Shown: in pieces, positions 45,911-55,336 of the stretch | Layout of the letters: each line of letters begins with the position of its first letter | Position numbering within the stretch: position 1 is the stretch's first letter | Assembly (NCBI RefSeq): GCF_022695515.1 | Contig: NZ_JALDPT010000004.1 | Coordinates: 124,001 to 188,000, forward strand | DNA: 64,000 nucleotides | Source of the DNA: Phenylobacterium aquaticum | GTDB taxonomy: Bacteria > Pseudomonadota > Alphaproteobacteria > Caulobacterales > Caulobacteraceae | Direction of reading: 5' to 3' | Notes under the pieces: model-generated | The model's input: the letters and a program-made list of their open reading frames with translations, nothing else | Told to the model about the DNA's origin: nothing | Databases searched by the model: none | Program-made: the position numbers and the translations under genes

Positions 45911-48493
45911 ATGAATATCGATCTCTATTCCGACCGCGCCAAACAGGCGGTTCAATCGGCCCAGAGCCTCGCGCTCGCCCGCCGCCACCAGCAACTCGCG
46001 CCCGAACATCTGCTGAAGGTCCTGCTCGAGGAGAAGGACGGGCTGTCGCGCGCCCTGATCCAGAGCGCCGGCGGACGGCCCGACGCCGCCGACCAAGCGG
46101 CCGACGCCCTGCTGGCCAAGCGGCCGAAGGTCGAGGGCGGCTCCGGCCAGCTCTATATGGCGCCCGAGACCGCACGGGTCTTCGCCGAGGCCGAGGCCGG
46201 GGCCAAGACCGCCGGCGACGCCTTCGTCACCACTGAGCGCCTGCTGATCGCGCTCGCCAAGGAAGGCGGCGACGCCGCCAAGGCCCTGAAGGACGCCGGC
46301 GCCAACGCCGCGGCCCTGGAAGAGGCCGCCAAGGCCCTTCGCAAGGGCAAGACCGCCGACTCGGCCTCGGCCGAGGAGGGCTATGACGCCCTGAAGCGCT
46401 ACGCCCGCGACCTGACCCAGGCCGCCCGGGACGGCAAGCTCGACCCCGTGATCGGCCGCGACGAGGAGATCCGCCGCACCATCCAGGTCCTGAGCCGCCG
46501 CACCAAGAACAACCCTGTCCTGATCGGCGAGCCCGGCGTCGGCAAGACCGCCATCGTCGAGGGCTTGGCCCTGCGCATCGTCAATGGCGATGTGCCGGAG
46601 AGCCTGAAGGACAAGCAGCTGCACTCGCTCGACATGGGCTCCCTGATCGCCGGCGCGAAATATCGCGGCGAGTTCGAGGAGCGCCTGAAGGCGGTGCTGA
46701 ACGAGGTGACCCAGGCCGAGGGCTCGATCATCCTGTTCATCGACGAGATGCACACCCTGGTCGGCGCCGGCAAGTCGGACGGGGCGATGGACGCCTCGAA
46801 CCTGCTCAAACCCGCTCTGGCCCGGGGCGAGCTGCACTGTGTCGGCGCGACCACGCTGGATGAGTACCGCAAGCACGTCGAGAAGGACGCGGCCCTGGCC
46901 CGCCGGTTCCAGCCGGTGTTCGTCAGCGAGCCCACCGTCGAGGACACGGTCTCGATCCTGCGCGGCCTGAAGGAGAAGTACGAGGTCCACCACGGGGTTC
47001 GCATCTCCGACAGCGCCATCGTGGCCGCCGCGACCCTGTCGAACCGCTACATCGCCGACCGCTTCCTGCCGGACAAAGCCATCGACCTGGTGGACGAGGC
47101 GGCCAGCCGCGTGCGCATGGCCGTGGACTCCAAGCCCGAGGAACTGGACGAGATCGACCGCCGCATCGTGCAGCTGAAGATCGAGCGCGAGGCCCTGACC
47201 AAGGAAAGCGACGCCGCCTCCAAGCAGCGGCTGGAAAAGCTTGAGGACGAGCTGATCGACCTCGAGGCCCAGTCCGAGGACATGACCACCCGCTGGAAGA
47301 CCGAGAAGGAGAAGGTCTCCTCCGCGGCCCAGACCCGCGAGGCCCTGGACCGGCTGCGCGCCGAGCTGGTGACGGCCCAGCGGCAGGGCGACCTGCAGCG
47401 GGCGTCCGAGATCGCCTATGGCCAGATCCCGCAGCTGGAGCGCCGCCTGGCCGACGAGGAGGCCAAGGCCAGCCAGGATTCGGTGAGCCCCGAGGTGGTC
47501 GACGCCGAGCAGATCGCCCAGGTCGTCTCCCGCTGGACCGGGATCCCGGTCGACAAGATGCTGGAGGGCGAGCGCGAGAAGCTGCTGGCCATGGAGACCG
47601 CCCTGCGCGGTCGGGTGGTGGGCCAGGAAGAGGCCCTGGTGGCGGTCGCCGACGCGGTGCGCCGCGCCCGGGCCGGCCTGCAGGACCCCAACCGGCCGAT
47701 CGGCTCGTTCCTGTTCCTGGGCCCCACCGGGGTCGGCAAGACCGAGCTGACCAAGGCGCTGGCCGAATTCATGTTCGACGACGAGGCGGCGATCACCCGC
47801 CTCGACATGAGCGAGTACATGGAGAAGCACTCGGTCAGCCGCATGATCGGGGCGCCTCCCGGCTATGTCGGCTATGACGAGGGCGGGGCCCTGACCGAGG
47901 CGGTGCGCCGCCGGCCCTATCAGGTCGTGCTGTTCGACGAGGTCGAGAAGGCCCACCCGGACGTGTTCAACGTCCTGCTGCAGGTGCTGGACGACGGTCG
48001 CCTGACCGACGGCCAGGGCCGCACGGTCGACTTCCGCAACACGCTGCTGATCATGACCTCGAACCTCGGCTCCGAGTACCTGGCCAGCCAGGGCGAGGGC
48101 GACGATGTCGAGGAGGTCCGGCCCCAGGTCATGGACGTGGTCCGGCGCCACTTCCGGCCCGAGTTCCTGAACCGGGTGGACGAGATCATCCTGTTCAAGC
48201 GGCTGGGCCGCTCGGAGATGGACAATATCGTCACCATCCAGCTGAAGCGGGTGGAGAAGCTCTTGGCCGACCGGCGCATGTCGATCGCCCTGGACGCCGC
48301 CGCCCTGCATTGGCTGGCCGAGCGCGGCTACGATCCTGTGTACGGGGCGCGGCCGCTGAAGCGGGTGATCCAGAAGGAGCTGGTCGATCCCATCGCCCGC
48401 AAGCTGCTGAGCGGCGACCTGGCGGACGGCTCGGTCATCGAGGTCGGCGCCGACGCCGAGGGCCTGCAGATCGGCAAGGCCCAGGTGCACTGA
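45911..48493 (+). CDS. clpB: ATP-dependent disaggregase chaperone ClpB
   Basis: An 860-residue AAA+ chaperone that works with DnaK to pull apart protein aggregates after heat stress. The N-domain spans residues 1-145, the first AAA+ module has Walker A GEPGVGKT (206-213), the coiled-coil M domain lies around 405-525 and the second AAA+ module has GPTGVGKT with [11 protein letters not shown]. Length matches E. coli ClpB (857). The start ATG follows GAGGGGAA. No hspR-type repressor or CIRCE element is visible. A strong terminator follows. Confidence 0.98.
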   Translation: MNIDLYSDRAKQAVQSAQSLALARRHQQLAPEHLLKVLLEEKDGLSRALIQSAGGRPDAADQAADALLAKRPKVEGGSGQLYMAPETARVFAEAEAGAKTAGDAFVTTERLLIALAKEGGDAAKALKDAGANAAALEEAAKALRKGKTADSASAEEGYDALKRYARDLTQAARDGKLDPVIGRDEEIRRTIQVLSRRTKNNPVLIGEPGVGKTAIVEGLALRIVNGDVPESLKDKQLHSLDMGSLIAGAKYRGEFEERLKAVLNEVTQAEGSIILFIDEMHTLVGAGKSDGAMDASNLLKPALARGELHCVGATTLDEYRKHVEKDAALARRFQPVFVSEPTVEDTVSILRGLKEKYEVHHGVRISDSAIVAAATLSNRYIADRFLPDKAIDLVDEAASRVRMAVDSKPEELDEIDRRIVQLKIEREALTKESDAASKQRLEKLEDELIDLEAQSEDMTTRWKTEKEKVSSAAQTREALDRLRAELVTAQRQGDLQRASEIAYGQIPQLERRLADEEAKASQDSVSPEVVDAEQIAQVVSRWTGIPVDKMLEGEREKLLAMETALRGRVVGQEEALVAVADAVRRARAGLQDPNRPIGSFLFLGPTGVGKTELTKALAEFMFDDEAAITRLDMSEYMEKHSVSRMIGAPPGYVGYDEGGALTEAVRRRPYQVVLFDEVEKAHPDVFNVLLQVLDDGRLTDGQGRTVDFRNTLLIMTSNLGSEYLASQGEGDDVEEVRPQVMDVVRRHFRPEFLNRVDEIILFKRLGRSEMDNIVTIQLKRVEKLLADRRMSIALDAAALHWLAERGYDPVYGARPLKRVIQKELVDPIARKLLSGDLADGSVIEVGADAEGLQIGKAQVH

Positions 48494-48530
48494 GCCCCTC
48501 GCCGACCCAGACCGGCCGAGGCTGAAAGAC

Positions 48531-48568
48531 GAAGGGCCGGACGGGGGATTTCCCTGTCCGGCCCTTTT
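48531..48568. terminator. Bidirectional terminator between clpB and the lipoprotein gene
   Basis: GAAGGGCCGGAC pairs with GTCCGGCCCTTTT across a 13-base loop. The T run serves clpB, and AAAG/GAAG on the other side serves the minus-strand lipoprotein gene. Confidence 0.9.
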
Positions 48569-48601
48569 CAGTCTGGATGGCGTACGGTCGTCGCGGCGAG
48601 G

Positions 48602-49147
48602 TCAGAGCTCGACGGTGATCGCCTTGCCGCCGCGGATCTCGACGCGGCGCATGATCGCCATGTCCGGGCCGCCGCCGCCGACCGGCTTGGCGACGGTGAT
48701 CACGAACCAGGCGCCGTTGGCCAGGCCCTGGAAGGCGAAGCGGTTGGCGCTGTCGCAGGTGGTGCGGCGCACGAAGGCCGAATAGTCGCCGGTCGGCGCC
48801 TGGGGCGTTCGGGCCCTGACCTCGTCGGCCGGCAGGGCCGAGCGTTCCGGCGAATTGTAGAGGATGGTCATGCGCCGCCGGGTCCACAGGGTCTCCGGCG
48901 TGAGGATCACACCCGCGCCCGCGCAGCTATAGGCCGTCGGTCCGTTGCGGAACGACAGGTGGCCGGTGATGGCGCCCTTGCCGGGAATGGCCGACCAGGA
49001 GAAGTCGCCCGGTCGGAAGATCGCCGCGGACGGCGGTCCGCCCGCCGATTCCGGCGGCTCGGGCGGCGGCGGCGGGGTGGCCGTCTCACAGGCCGCCAGG
49101 GTGAGCGCGGCGGCCGAGGCGAGGAGGATGCGGGCGGCGGAGGTCAT
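48602..49147 (-). CDS. Hypothetical lipoprotein
   Basis: A 181-residue protein with lipobox LAAC (C20), then a Pro-rich segment (about 25-35) and a beta-rich body containing KGAITGHLSFRNG. Two or more cysteines in the body (SCAGAG, TTCDSA) could form a disulfide. I do not recognise the family; the domain looks like a carboxypeptidase-regulatory-like or transthyretin-like beta sandwich, which is a guess. It is an outer or inner membrane lipoprotein by its signal. Convergent with clpB. Confidence 0.75.
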   Translation of the reverse strand: MTSAARILLASAAALTLAACETATPPPPPEPPESAGGPPSAAIFRPGDFSWSAIPGKGAITGHLSFRNGPTAYSCAGAGVILTPETLWTRRRMTILYNSPERSALPADEVRARTPQAPTGDYSAFVRRTTCDSANRFAFQGLANGAWFVITVAKPVGGGGPDMAIMRRVEIRGGKAITVEL

Positions 49148-49233
49148 GCCTTACCATAGGGCGAGGGACGCCCGCCCGCCAAGGTCTTCGTTGCGCGCGC
49201 CCGGCAGGCCTGCCCAGCCTGGGGTTGCGGCGG

Positions 49234-49659
49234 TCAGTCGTCGCCGCGCACGCGGCCGCGGGCGGCCTTGATCCCGCCCCGGCGGACCTTGGTCTCGATG
49301 CGGCGGGTCTTGGAGGCGAGGGTCGGCTTGGTCTTCTTGCGCGGCGGGGGCGGGGGTTCGGCGGCCTTGCGGACCAGCTCGACCAGCCGCTCCAGGGCGT
49401 CGGCCCGGTTCCGCTTCTGGGTGCGATGGGTCATGGCGACCAGGACCAGCACCCCGTCCTGGGTCAGGCGGCGGCCGGCCAGCTTCATCAGCCGCACAGC
49501 CACGTCATTGGGCAGGGAGCGCGAACGGCGCACGTCGAAGCGCAGCTCCACGGCGGTCGAGACCTTGTTGACGTTCTGCCCGCCCGGCCCGGCCGCGCGG
49601 ATGAACCGCTCGACGATCTCGCTCTCGTCGAGCGCTATGGCGGGGGTGATCTCGATCAT
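49234..49659 (-). CDS. arfB: Alternative ribosome-rescue factor ArfB (YaeJ)
   Basis: A 141-residue peptidyl-tRNA hydrolase that frees ribosomes stalled at the 3' end of mRNA. G26-G27-Q28 in AAGPGGQNVNK is the catalytic motif, and the basic C-terminal tail (KKTKPTLASKTRRIETKVRRGG) is the part that enters the empty mRNA channel. Full length. Divergent from the leader ORF and GNAT gene across less than 40 bases. Confidence 0.95.
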   Translation of the reverse strand: MIEITPAIALDESEIVERFIRAAGPGGQNVNKVSTAVELRFDVRRSRSLPNDVAVRLMKLAGRRLTQDGVLVLVAMTHRTQKRNRADALERLVELVRKAAEPPPPPRKKTKPTLASKTRRIETKVRRGGIKAARGRVRGDD

Positions 49660-49696
49660 GCCTTCACATATGCGCGGGTGGCGTTAGTGTCATCCC

Positions 49697-49768
49697 ATGC
49701 GCAACCACGACACCCTGCAGCTTATTGGCGCCGCTCCGCCGGAGCGGATGGGACCTGTTGCGCGCTAG
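49697..49768 (+). CDS. Candidate 23-codon leader peptide upstream of the GNAT gene
   Basis: ATG at 49697 opens 23 codons (starting MRNHDTLQLIGAAPPE) ending at TAG 49766-49768. Only 37 bases separate it from the divergent arfB start; the best promoter match (TTCACA, then a 17-base gap to TTAGTG) would put transcription start at or next to the ATG, as in leaderless leader ORFs. Its 3' part lies within a hairpin (49748-49791: ATGGG/CCCAT and GTTGC/GCAAC) next to a terminator at 49793. It has no runs of one regulatory amino acid. Whether it is translated is not proven. Confidence 0.45.
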   Translation: MRNHDTLQLIGAAPPERMGPVAR

Positions 49769-49792
49769 ACCGAACTGAAGCAACGCCCCATC

Positions 49793-49822
49793 AGCCCCGC
49801 CGGACACCGGACGGGGCTTTTT
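49793..49822 (+). terminator. Intrinsic terminator between leader ORF and GNAT gene (putative attenuator)
   Basis: AGCCCCGCCGG pairs with CCGGACGGGGCT across the loop ACA and is followed by TTTTTC. Genes on either side do not need it to end a transcript, because arfB runs the other way, so it most likely stops the leader transcript 35 bases before the GNAT start codon. An alternative pairing of 49739-49751 with 49791-49803 would disrupt it. Confidence 0.8.
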
Positions 49823-49857
49823 CATGCCTCCTCCGACCGGCCCGTCAGGAGAGACCC

Positions 49858-50352
49858 ATGAACGACATACTGATCCGAGCCCAGGAGCCGGAGGATGTTC
49901 CCGATCTGCACGAGGCCTTCAACCAGCCCCGGGTGATCGCCGGCACGCTCGGCATGCCCTTCGTCAGCCTCGACGCCCGCCGCAAGCGTCTGGAGGCGTC
50001 GCCGCCGGGACACACCCGCCTGGTCGCCGTCATCGACGGCAAGGCGATCGGGGCGGCGGGACTGCACCCGGCCGATCAGCCGCGCCGGGCGCATGTCGCC
50101 TCGATCGGCATGGCGGTGCATGACGCCTATGCCGGGCGCGGCGCAGGTTCGGCCTTGATGGCTGCCCTGGTGGATCACGCCGACCGCTGGCTGAACTACC
50201 GGCGGCTGGAGCTGACCGTCTATGTCGACAACGCCCGCGCCATCGCGCTCTACGAGCGGTTCGGCTTCCAGCGGGAAGGGGTGATGCCCGCCTATGCCTG
50301 GCGGGACGGCGACTATATCGACGCCGTCGCCATGGGCCGGCTCAGGCTCTGA
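49858..50352 (+). CDS. GNAT N-acetyltransferase, YhhY/AaaT-like
   Basis: A 164-residue acetyltransferase. The acetyl-CoA loop is AYAGRGAGSALMAALVDHA and the C-terminal half has LTVYVDNARAIALYERFGFQREG. From memory it follows E. coli YhhY (AaaT, an amino-acid acetyltransferase) closely over its length: RRAHVASIGMAV, RLELTVYVDN, DAYYMGR-like end. AGGAG ribosome-binding site, ATG 49858. The upstream leader ORF and terminator suggest regulated read-through. Confidence 0.9.
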   Translation: MNDILIRAQEPEDVPDLHEAFNQPRVIAGTLGMPFVSLDARRKRLEASPPGHTRLVAVIDGKAIGAAGLHPADQPRRAHVASIGMAVHDAYAGRGAGSALMAALVDHADRWLNYRRLELTVYVDNARAIALYERFGFQREGVMPAYAWRDGDYIDAVAMGRLRL

Positions 50353-50355
50353 GCC

Positions 50356-50841
50356 TCAGGCCTGGCAGGCGGGGCAGAGGCCGCGGGCTTCCAGGGTGAC
50401 GGTGCGCACCGCATAGCCGGAGGGCGCCGCGGCGGCGAGCTGGGTGGCGAAGTCCGGCTCGAACTCCTCGGCCGCGCCGCAGCACTCGCAGATCACGAAG
50501 GCCGCGCGGTGGCCCTGGCCGTCCATGCGGCAGGGGACATAGGCGTTCAGGCTCTCGATCCGATGGGCGAAGCCCAGGCGCTCGAGGAATTCCAGGGCGC
50601 GATAGACGGTCGGCGGCTTGGCCGGCTCGCCATGCGCCCCGAAGGCGGCGATCAGGTCATAGGCCTTCATGGGACCGTCGGCCTCGAGCAGCAGCTCCAG
50701 CACCCGGCGGCGCGGCGTGGTCAGCCGTTCCTGGGTCGCGGCGCAGCGCCGCTCGGCCAACACCAGGGCGTCGGCCAGGACGGGCCCGGTCAGACCCGGA
50801 TGCGCGCCTTCGGCGTGATGGCAATCGGCTCCCATGTGCAT
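50356..50841 (-). CDS. zur: Zinc uptake regulator, Fur family (Zur-like)
   Basis: A 161-residue Fur-family repressor: winged helix (TTPRRRVLELLLEADGPMKAYDLI, then PPTVYRALEFLERLGFAHRIESLNAYVPC) and a dimer domain with two Cys pairs, CECC and CPAC, for structural zinc. The His-rich N-terminus (CHHAEGAH) and the pair with a TonB receptor fit Zur better than Fur. Its targets should be the two palindromes at 50903-50941, just upstream of the divergent receptor. It would repress both when zinc is plentiful. Confidence 0.88.
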   Translation of the reverse strand: MHMGADCHHAEGAHPGLTGPVLADALVLAERRCAATQERLTTPRRRVLELLLEADGPMKAYDLIAAFGAHGEPAKPPTVYRALEFLERLGFAHRIESLNAYVPCRMDGQGHRAAFVICECCGAAEEFEPDFATQLAAAAPSGYAVRTVTLEARGLCPACQA

Positions 50842-50902
50842 TGGCTACTCGTCTCCGCGATTTCCCGCAACCTGGGACATTTCCGGCCTTGACGATCCGT
50901 TA

Positions 50903-50941
50903 TGTTATCTCATAACGCATCATTAGTGTTATTTCATAACA
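50903..50941. promoter_or_regulatory. Two Zur-box-like operators
   Basis: TGTTATCTCATAACG (50903-50917) and TGTTATTTCATAACA (50927-50941, perfect) are 15-base palindromes with centres 24 bases apart, between zur and the TonB receptor. GTTAT-N3-ATAAC is close to the core of known Zur sites (TGTTATAnTATAACA). Confidence 0.85.
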
Positions 50942-50978
50942 GGGGGCGGCGCTTTCAAGCCCTCTGCAGGGGATTGTC

Positions 50979-53091
50979 ATGGCCCGTTCGAGCCTTTTCG
51001 CCGCCGCCGCCACCGCGGCTCTGCTGAGTGCGACCCTGGTCGCCGGTTCCGCCCGCGCCGAGGCCGCGCCGGGACCTGAGGTGTCGGAGGTGGTGGTCAC
51101 CGCCCAGCGGCTCGACGCCGCCCTTCAGACCATCGAGCCCTCGCTCGGCGCGACCTCCTTCGCCATGAGCCAGAGCTTCGTCACCAACCTGCCGGGCGGG
51201 GCCAACACCCAGCTGAACCAGGTGATCCTCCAGGCGCCCGGCGTCACCCAGGACGGCTTCGGCCAGCTGCATGTGCGCGGCGACCACGCCAATCTGCAGT
51301 ACCGGCTCAACAATGTGATTCTGCCCGAGGGCCTTGCGGTGTTCGGCCAGACGCTGAGCCCGAGGCTCGCCTCCAATATCGAGCTGGTGACCGGCGCCCT
51401 GCCGGCCCAGTACGGCCTGCGCACCGCCGGCATTATCAACATCACCACCAAGAGCGGCTTCAAGACCGGTGGCGAGGTCGGGATCTATGGCGGCGGCCAC
51501 GGGGTGGTCACGCCCAGCCTGGAATATGGCACCACGGTCGGCGCGAACTCGGCCTTCGTCTCGGCCAGCTACACCGACACCTATGTCGGCGTCGAAAGCC
51601 CGGACGGCCGGCCCGGCCGGTCCATGACCACAGCCAGCAGGGCCAGGTCTTCGGCTTCTTCGACCACATCATCGACGATACGAGCCGCGTCTCCCTGATC
51701 CTCGGGACCTCGCAGCAGACCTTCGAGATCCCCAACACCCCCGGCCTGCACCCCGATCTCGGCCTGACCGTCAACGGCCAGAGCGACTACCTGTCCGACC
51801 GGCTGAACGAGCGCCAGCGGGAGGGGACGAGCTACGCCATCGGCACCTATCTGAAGACCACGGACCAGCTCACCGCCCAGGTCTCGCTGTTCGCCCGCTA
51901 TTCGACCCTCAGTTTCCGCCCGGATACGCTGGGCGACTTGCTGTTCGCCGGCATCGCCCAGGACGCCCGCAAGCAGGACACGGCCGCGGGCCTGCAGGCC
52001 GAGGGGGTCTATAATCTGAACGACGCCCACACCCTGCGCGGCGGCGTGATCGTCCAGGGCGACCGGGCGACCAGCAAGACGGCGTCGCGGGTCCTGGCGC
52101 TCGACGCCAATGGCGACCAGATCGGGGACACGCCGATCCTCATCACCGACAACGCCAGCCGCACCTCCTGGACCTATTCGGTGTTCCTGCAGGACGAGTG
52201 GAAACTGGCCGACAGCCTCACCCTCAATTACGGCCTGCGCTATGACGCCCTGTCCTCGTTCCGCAAGGAGGACCAGCTGAGCCCGCGGGTGAACCTGGTG
52301 TGGCAGCCGGCCGAGGGCGCGACGGTCCACTTCGGCTACGCCCGTTATTTCACCCCGCCGCCCTATGAGCTGGTGGCGTCGGAGACGGTGGCCAAGTTCG
52401 TGGGCACGACGGCGGAGGCGCCGGGGACGGCGAACACCACCCCCTATTCGGAGCGCACCCACTATTTCGACCTGGGCGCCCAGCAGAAGATCGGCGGGGT
52501 CACCCTGGGGGTCGACGCCTATTACAAGAAGATCCGGCACATGCTGGACGAGGGCCAGTTCGGCGCCCCGATCATCCTGACCCCGTTCAACTACGACCAG
52601 GGCTATGTGAAGGGGATCGAGTTCACGGCGGCCTATGAGCACGGGGCCTTCTCGACCTATGCGAACCTCGCCCTCTCCAAGGCCCAGGGCAAGAACATCA
52701 TCTCGTCCCAGTTCAACTTCGACCCGGCCGACCTCGCCTATATCGCCGACCACTACATCTATGTGGACCACGACCAGACCTATACGGCCTCGGCCGGGGC
52801 CTCCTATCGCTGGGGCGGGACCGCCTGTCGGGGGACGTGCTCTATGGGTCGGGCCTGCGCAAGGACGGCGCGGTTCCCAATGGGGGCAAGCTCTCGCCCT
52901 ACACCCAGGTCAATCTGTCGGTGAGCCACGGCTTCGAGGACGGCGCCCTGCAAGGCGTCACCGTGCGGGCCGACCTGATCAACGCCTTCGACGAGAAATA
53001 TCTGATCCGCGACGGCTCAGGCGTCGGCGTCGGCGCCCCGCAATACGGTCCGCGGCGCGGGCTGTATGTGGGGGTGACCAAGGCGTTTTAG
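50979..53091 (+). CDS. TonB-dependent outer-membrane receptor, probably zinc-related, frame broken twice
   Basis: A signal peptide (ending near GSARA|EA), TonB box region and plug (QVILQAPGVTQDGFGQLHVRGDH), then a beta-barrel ending in LYVGVTKAF. The frame changes by one base near 51605-51625 (after VESPDG) and again near 52816 (YRWG to RDRLSGDVLYGSG); in both cases one lost base restores a continuous protein of about 704 residues. The pieces are otherwise intact, so sequencing error is more likely than a pseudogene. Its place beside zur and Zur boxes matches the zinc-regulated TonB receptors of Caulobacter; the ligand is inferred. Confidence 0.9.
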
Positions 53092-53099
53092 GAACCAGG

Positions 53100-53130
53100 A
53101 TCCCTCTCCCGCAAGGGGAGAGGGATTTTC
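53100..53130. terminator. Terminator after the TonB receptor gene
   Basis: ATCCCTCTCCC and GGGGAGAGGGAT flank the loop GCAA and are followed by TTTTC. It resembles one arm of the dispersed repeats at 22043 and 34820, suggesting that repeat arms can be reused as terminators. It sits 4 bases from the stop of the convergent DUF4167 gene. Confidence 0.85.
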
Positions 53131-53134
53131 TGCA

Positions 53135-54217
53135 TTATGCGTCTTCGGACTCGGTCGGCGCGGCGCCGCCTTCGAAGCTGCGCGGGGCGCGGCGGCGGCG
53201 GGGACGCTTGGCGGCCTCCTCGTCACCGGCCGGTTCGGCGGCCGGAGCCGCGGCCGGAGCCGCGGCGGACGTCGGCATGACGCGCGGGGCCTTGGGCTTC
53301 AGGAAGGCCGGGGCGTGGCTTTCGCCGCCGTCGTCGTCGCGCAGCACCGGAGAGCTGCGGTCCTCGGTGACCACCAGAGGCGCGGCCTGGGGTTCGACCA
53401 CGGCGAGCGGATCACGCTCGGGGCGGTCCTCCCGCGGCCGGTCGTCCCGGTCGCGCCAGCGGTCGCGGCGGCCGCCTTCGAAGTTGCGGGGGCGATCCTC
53501 GCGCGGCTGACGCTCTTCCCGCGGACGATCGTCGCGCGGGCGGTCGTCACGGGCGGCGCGGTCCTCGCGGGGACGGTCATCCCCGCGCGGACGGTCGTCT
53601 CGATCGCGATTGCGGTCGTTGCGGGGGCGGTCGTCGCCCTGGCCCTGATTGTCGCGGTTCTGGTCGCGGGGGCGATCATCGCGGTCGCGATAGCGCCCCT
53701 GACCCTGCTGGTTCTGGCCGTCGCGGTTGCGGTCGCGGTCGTCGCGGTCCCGCCAGCCGCCCCGGTCGCCATTGCCGTTGTTATTACGGTCGCGGCTCTC
53801 GGTCTCGCCCTCGGCGGCCTCGGCCTCCGCATGGGCGTCAGCGTCGGCCTGAGCCGCCGCCTGGGCGCCGCTTTCGTCCTCGAAGTCCAGGTCGAAGCCG
53901 GACACGAACTGATCGCGACCCAGGATCTCGCTGGCCGACTTGGTCGGCTGCATGGCCCGGATCGTGCGGAAATAGTGTTCCGCGTGCTGCAGGTAGTTCT
54001 CGGCCAGAACCCGGTCCCCGGCCCCGCCGGCGTCACGCGCCAGCTGCTGGTACTTTTCGAAGACGTGCTGAGCGTTGCCGCGGACCTTGACGCCCTCCGG
54101 ACCGTTCGAATCGAAGGCCCGGTTCGCGTTCTGCTGCTGAGGCTTACCCCCGCCGCTGCCGCCGCCGCCGCCGCGATTGCGGCCGCGCTGACGCTTCATA
54201 CCCTTGAAATCTCTCAT
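53135..54217 (-). CDS. DUF4167 domain protein with long Arg/Asp-rich repeat
   Basis: A 360-residue protein. The N-terminal DUF4167 domain (about 40-115: GNAQHVFEKYQQLARDAG, DRVLAENYLQHAEHYFRTI) is well conserved in alphaproteobacteria. The C-terminal half is a low-complexity run of RDDRPR-type repeats (about 190-290), probably disordered and RNA-binding. Basic N-terminus with KRQRGRNRGGGG. The function is unknown. ATG 54217 or ATG 54199 (MKRQRG) may be the start; the second has AAGGG upstream. It lies about 250 bases downstream of prmC on the same strand. Confidence 0.88.
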   Translation of the reverse strand: MRDFKGMKRQRGRNRGGGGGSGGGKPQQQNANRAFDSNGPEGVKVRGNAQHVFEKYQQLARDAGGAGDRVLAENYLQHAEHYFRTIRAMQPTKSASEILGRDQFVSGFDLDFEDESGAQAAAQADADAHAEAEAAEGETESRDRNNNGNGDRGGWRDRDDRDRNRDGQNQQGQGRYRDRDDRPRDQNRDNQGQGDDRPRNDRNRDRDDRPRGDDRPREDRAARDDRPRDDRPREERQPREDRPRNFEGGRRDRWRDRDDRPREDRPERDPLAVVEPQAAPLVVTEDRSSPVLRDDDGGESHAPAFLKPKAPRVMPTSAAAPAAAPAAEPAGDEEAAKRPRRRRAPRSFEGGAAPTESEDA

Positions 54218-54466
54218 TCTTTGCTAACCATCTTGCCGCCGCTGAGCCTAAAGCCTGAGCGCGCGGCCTGCCCTTTCGCCTTGCCCGGGCGAAAGGCCCG
54301 AGAAATCGTGTTGAAGACGTAAGTGTTCCCCGTCGTCCGCCCTGAGGTGAGGCGCGCGTCACGAGGAGTCGTGCGCCTGCTGGAGCGGCTCTCGAGCCCT
54401 GAATCCAGGAGTCCGAAACCTGTAGCACCAGCGAATTGGGTGGAGACAGGTACCTGACTTAGCGAG

Positions 54467-55336
54467 TCAGGGCCGGGTTTCCAAGGGGTTTTTCACGCCG
54501 GTCACCACCCGGTCGTGGTTGGCGAGGTCGAGAAGGGTGGTGACGCCGCTGGCCCCGGCCGCCCGGAACAGGGCCTCGACCGCCGTCTTCTGGTCGTAGC
54601 CGATCTCCACCGCGAAGGTTCCGCCGGGCTTCAGGACCCGCAGGATCTCCGGCGCCAGGATGCGATAGGCGTCCAGGCCGTCGAGGCCGCCGTCCAGGGC
54701 CAGGCGCGGCTCGTGCACTCCCACCTCCGGCTCCAGGGTCTCGATCACGTCGGTGGCGATATAGGGGGGATTGGAGACCACCAGGTCGAAGCTGTCGTCG
54801 GACAGCCCCGCCGTCCAGTCGCCGCGCAGCAGGGCCACGCGCCCGCCCAGGCCCAGATTGGCGGCGTTCTCGCGGGCGACGGCGAGCGCCTCCTCGGAGA
54901 CGTCGACGCCGAGGCCCTTGGCGGCCGGCCGCTCGGCCAGGATCGCCAGCAGGATCGCGCCCGACCCGACGCCCAGGTCCAGGACGTTGAAGGCCATGGC
55001 CTCGGGGAAGGCCTTGAGCACGTGGTCGACGATCACCTCGGTGTCCGGGCGCGGGGTCAGCACGTCCTTGGTCACCGACAGCATGATCTTCCAGAAGCCC
55101 TTGCGGCCCAGGATGTGGCTGACCGGCTCGCGGCGGATGCGGCGGGCGACATAGTCGGCCAGGCGGGCCTCCTGCTCCGGCGTCAGCGCTCGGTAGGGAT
55201 CGCCGACGATATCGGCGCGGGTGGCCTCGGCGGCGGCCTCGACCAGCAGGCGGGCGTCGATCACCGGCCCGACCAGGCCGGCGGCCTCCAGGGCGGCCTT
55301 GGCGCCCTGCCAGGCCTTGAGAAGCGTCTGGCTCAT
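54467..55336 (-). CDS. prmC: Peptide chain release factor N5-glutamine methyltransferase
   Basis: A 289-residue enzyme (HemK/PrmC) that methylates the GGQ glutamine of PrfA and PrfB. SAM-binding LDLGVGSGAILL (about 119-130) and the catalytic N189-P-P-Y192 are present; the N-terminal helical domain (about 1-90) recognises the release factor. Full length. It shares ATGA with the end of the MOSC gene. Its usual partner, prfA, lies 2 kb upstream on the same strand instead of adjacent. Confidence 0.96.
   Translation of the reverse strand: MSQTLLKAWQGAKAALEAAGLVGPVIDARLLVEAAAEATRADIVGDPYRALTPEQEARLADYVARRIRREPVSHILGRKGFWKIMLSVTKDVLTPRPDTEVIVDHVLKAFPEAMAFNVLDLGVGSGAILLAILAERPAAKGLGVDVSEEALAVARENAANLGLGGRVALLRGDWTAGLSDDSFDLVVSNPPYIATDVIETLEPEVGVHEPRLALDGGLDGLDAYRILAPEILRVLKPGGTFAVEIGYDQKTAVEALFRAAGASGVTTLLDLANHDRVVTGVKNPLETRP

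Noticed and set aside
44639..48490. Open frame of about 1280 codons opposite clpB
   Set aside because: A shadow of clpB and the kinase genes; composition only, with no motif.
53400..53740. Short tandem repeats that could suggest a CRISPR array or minisatellite
   Set aside because: The repeat keeps a three-base period and encodes the Arg/Asp-rich protein segment; there are no equal-length repeats separated by unique spacers.
53315..54322. Long hydrophobic frame on the plus strand resembling a membrane protein
   Set aside because: It is the antisense of the RDDRPR-type repeat of the DUF4167 gene, which naturally reads as Val/Ala/Ile runs; the DUF4167 domain on the other strand is clear.
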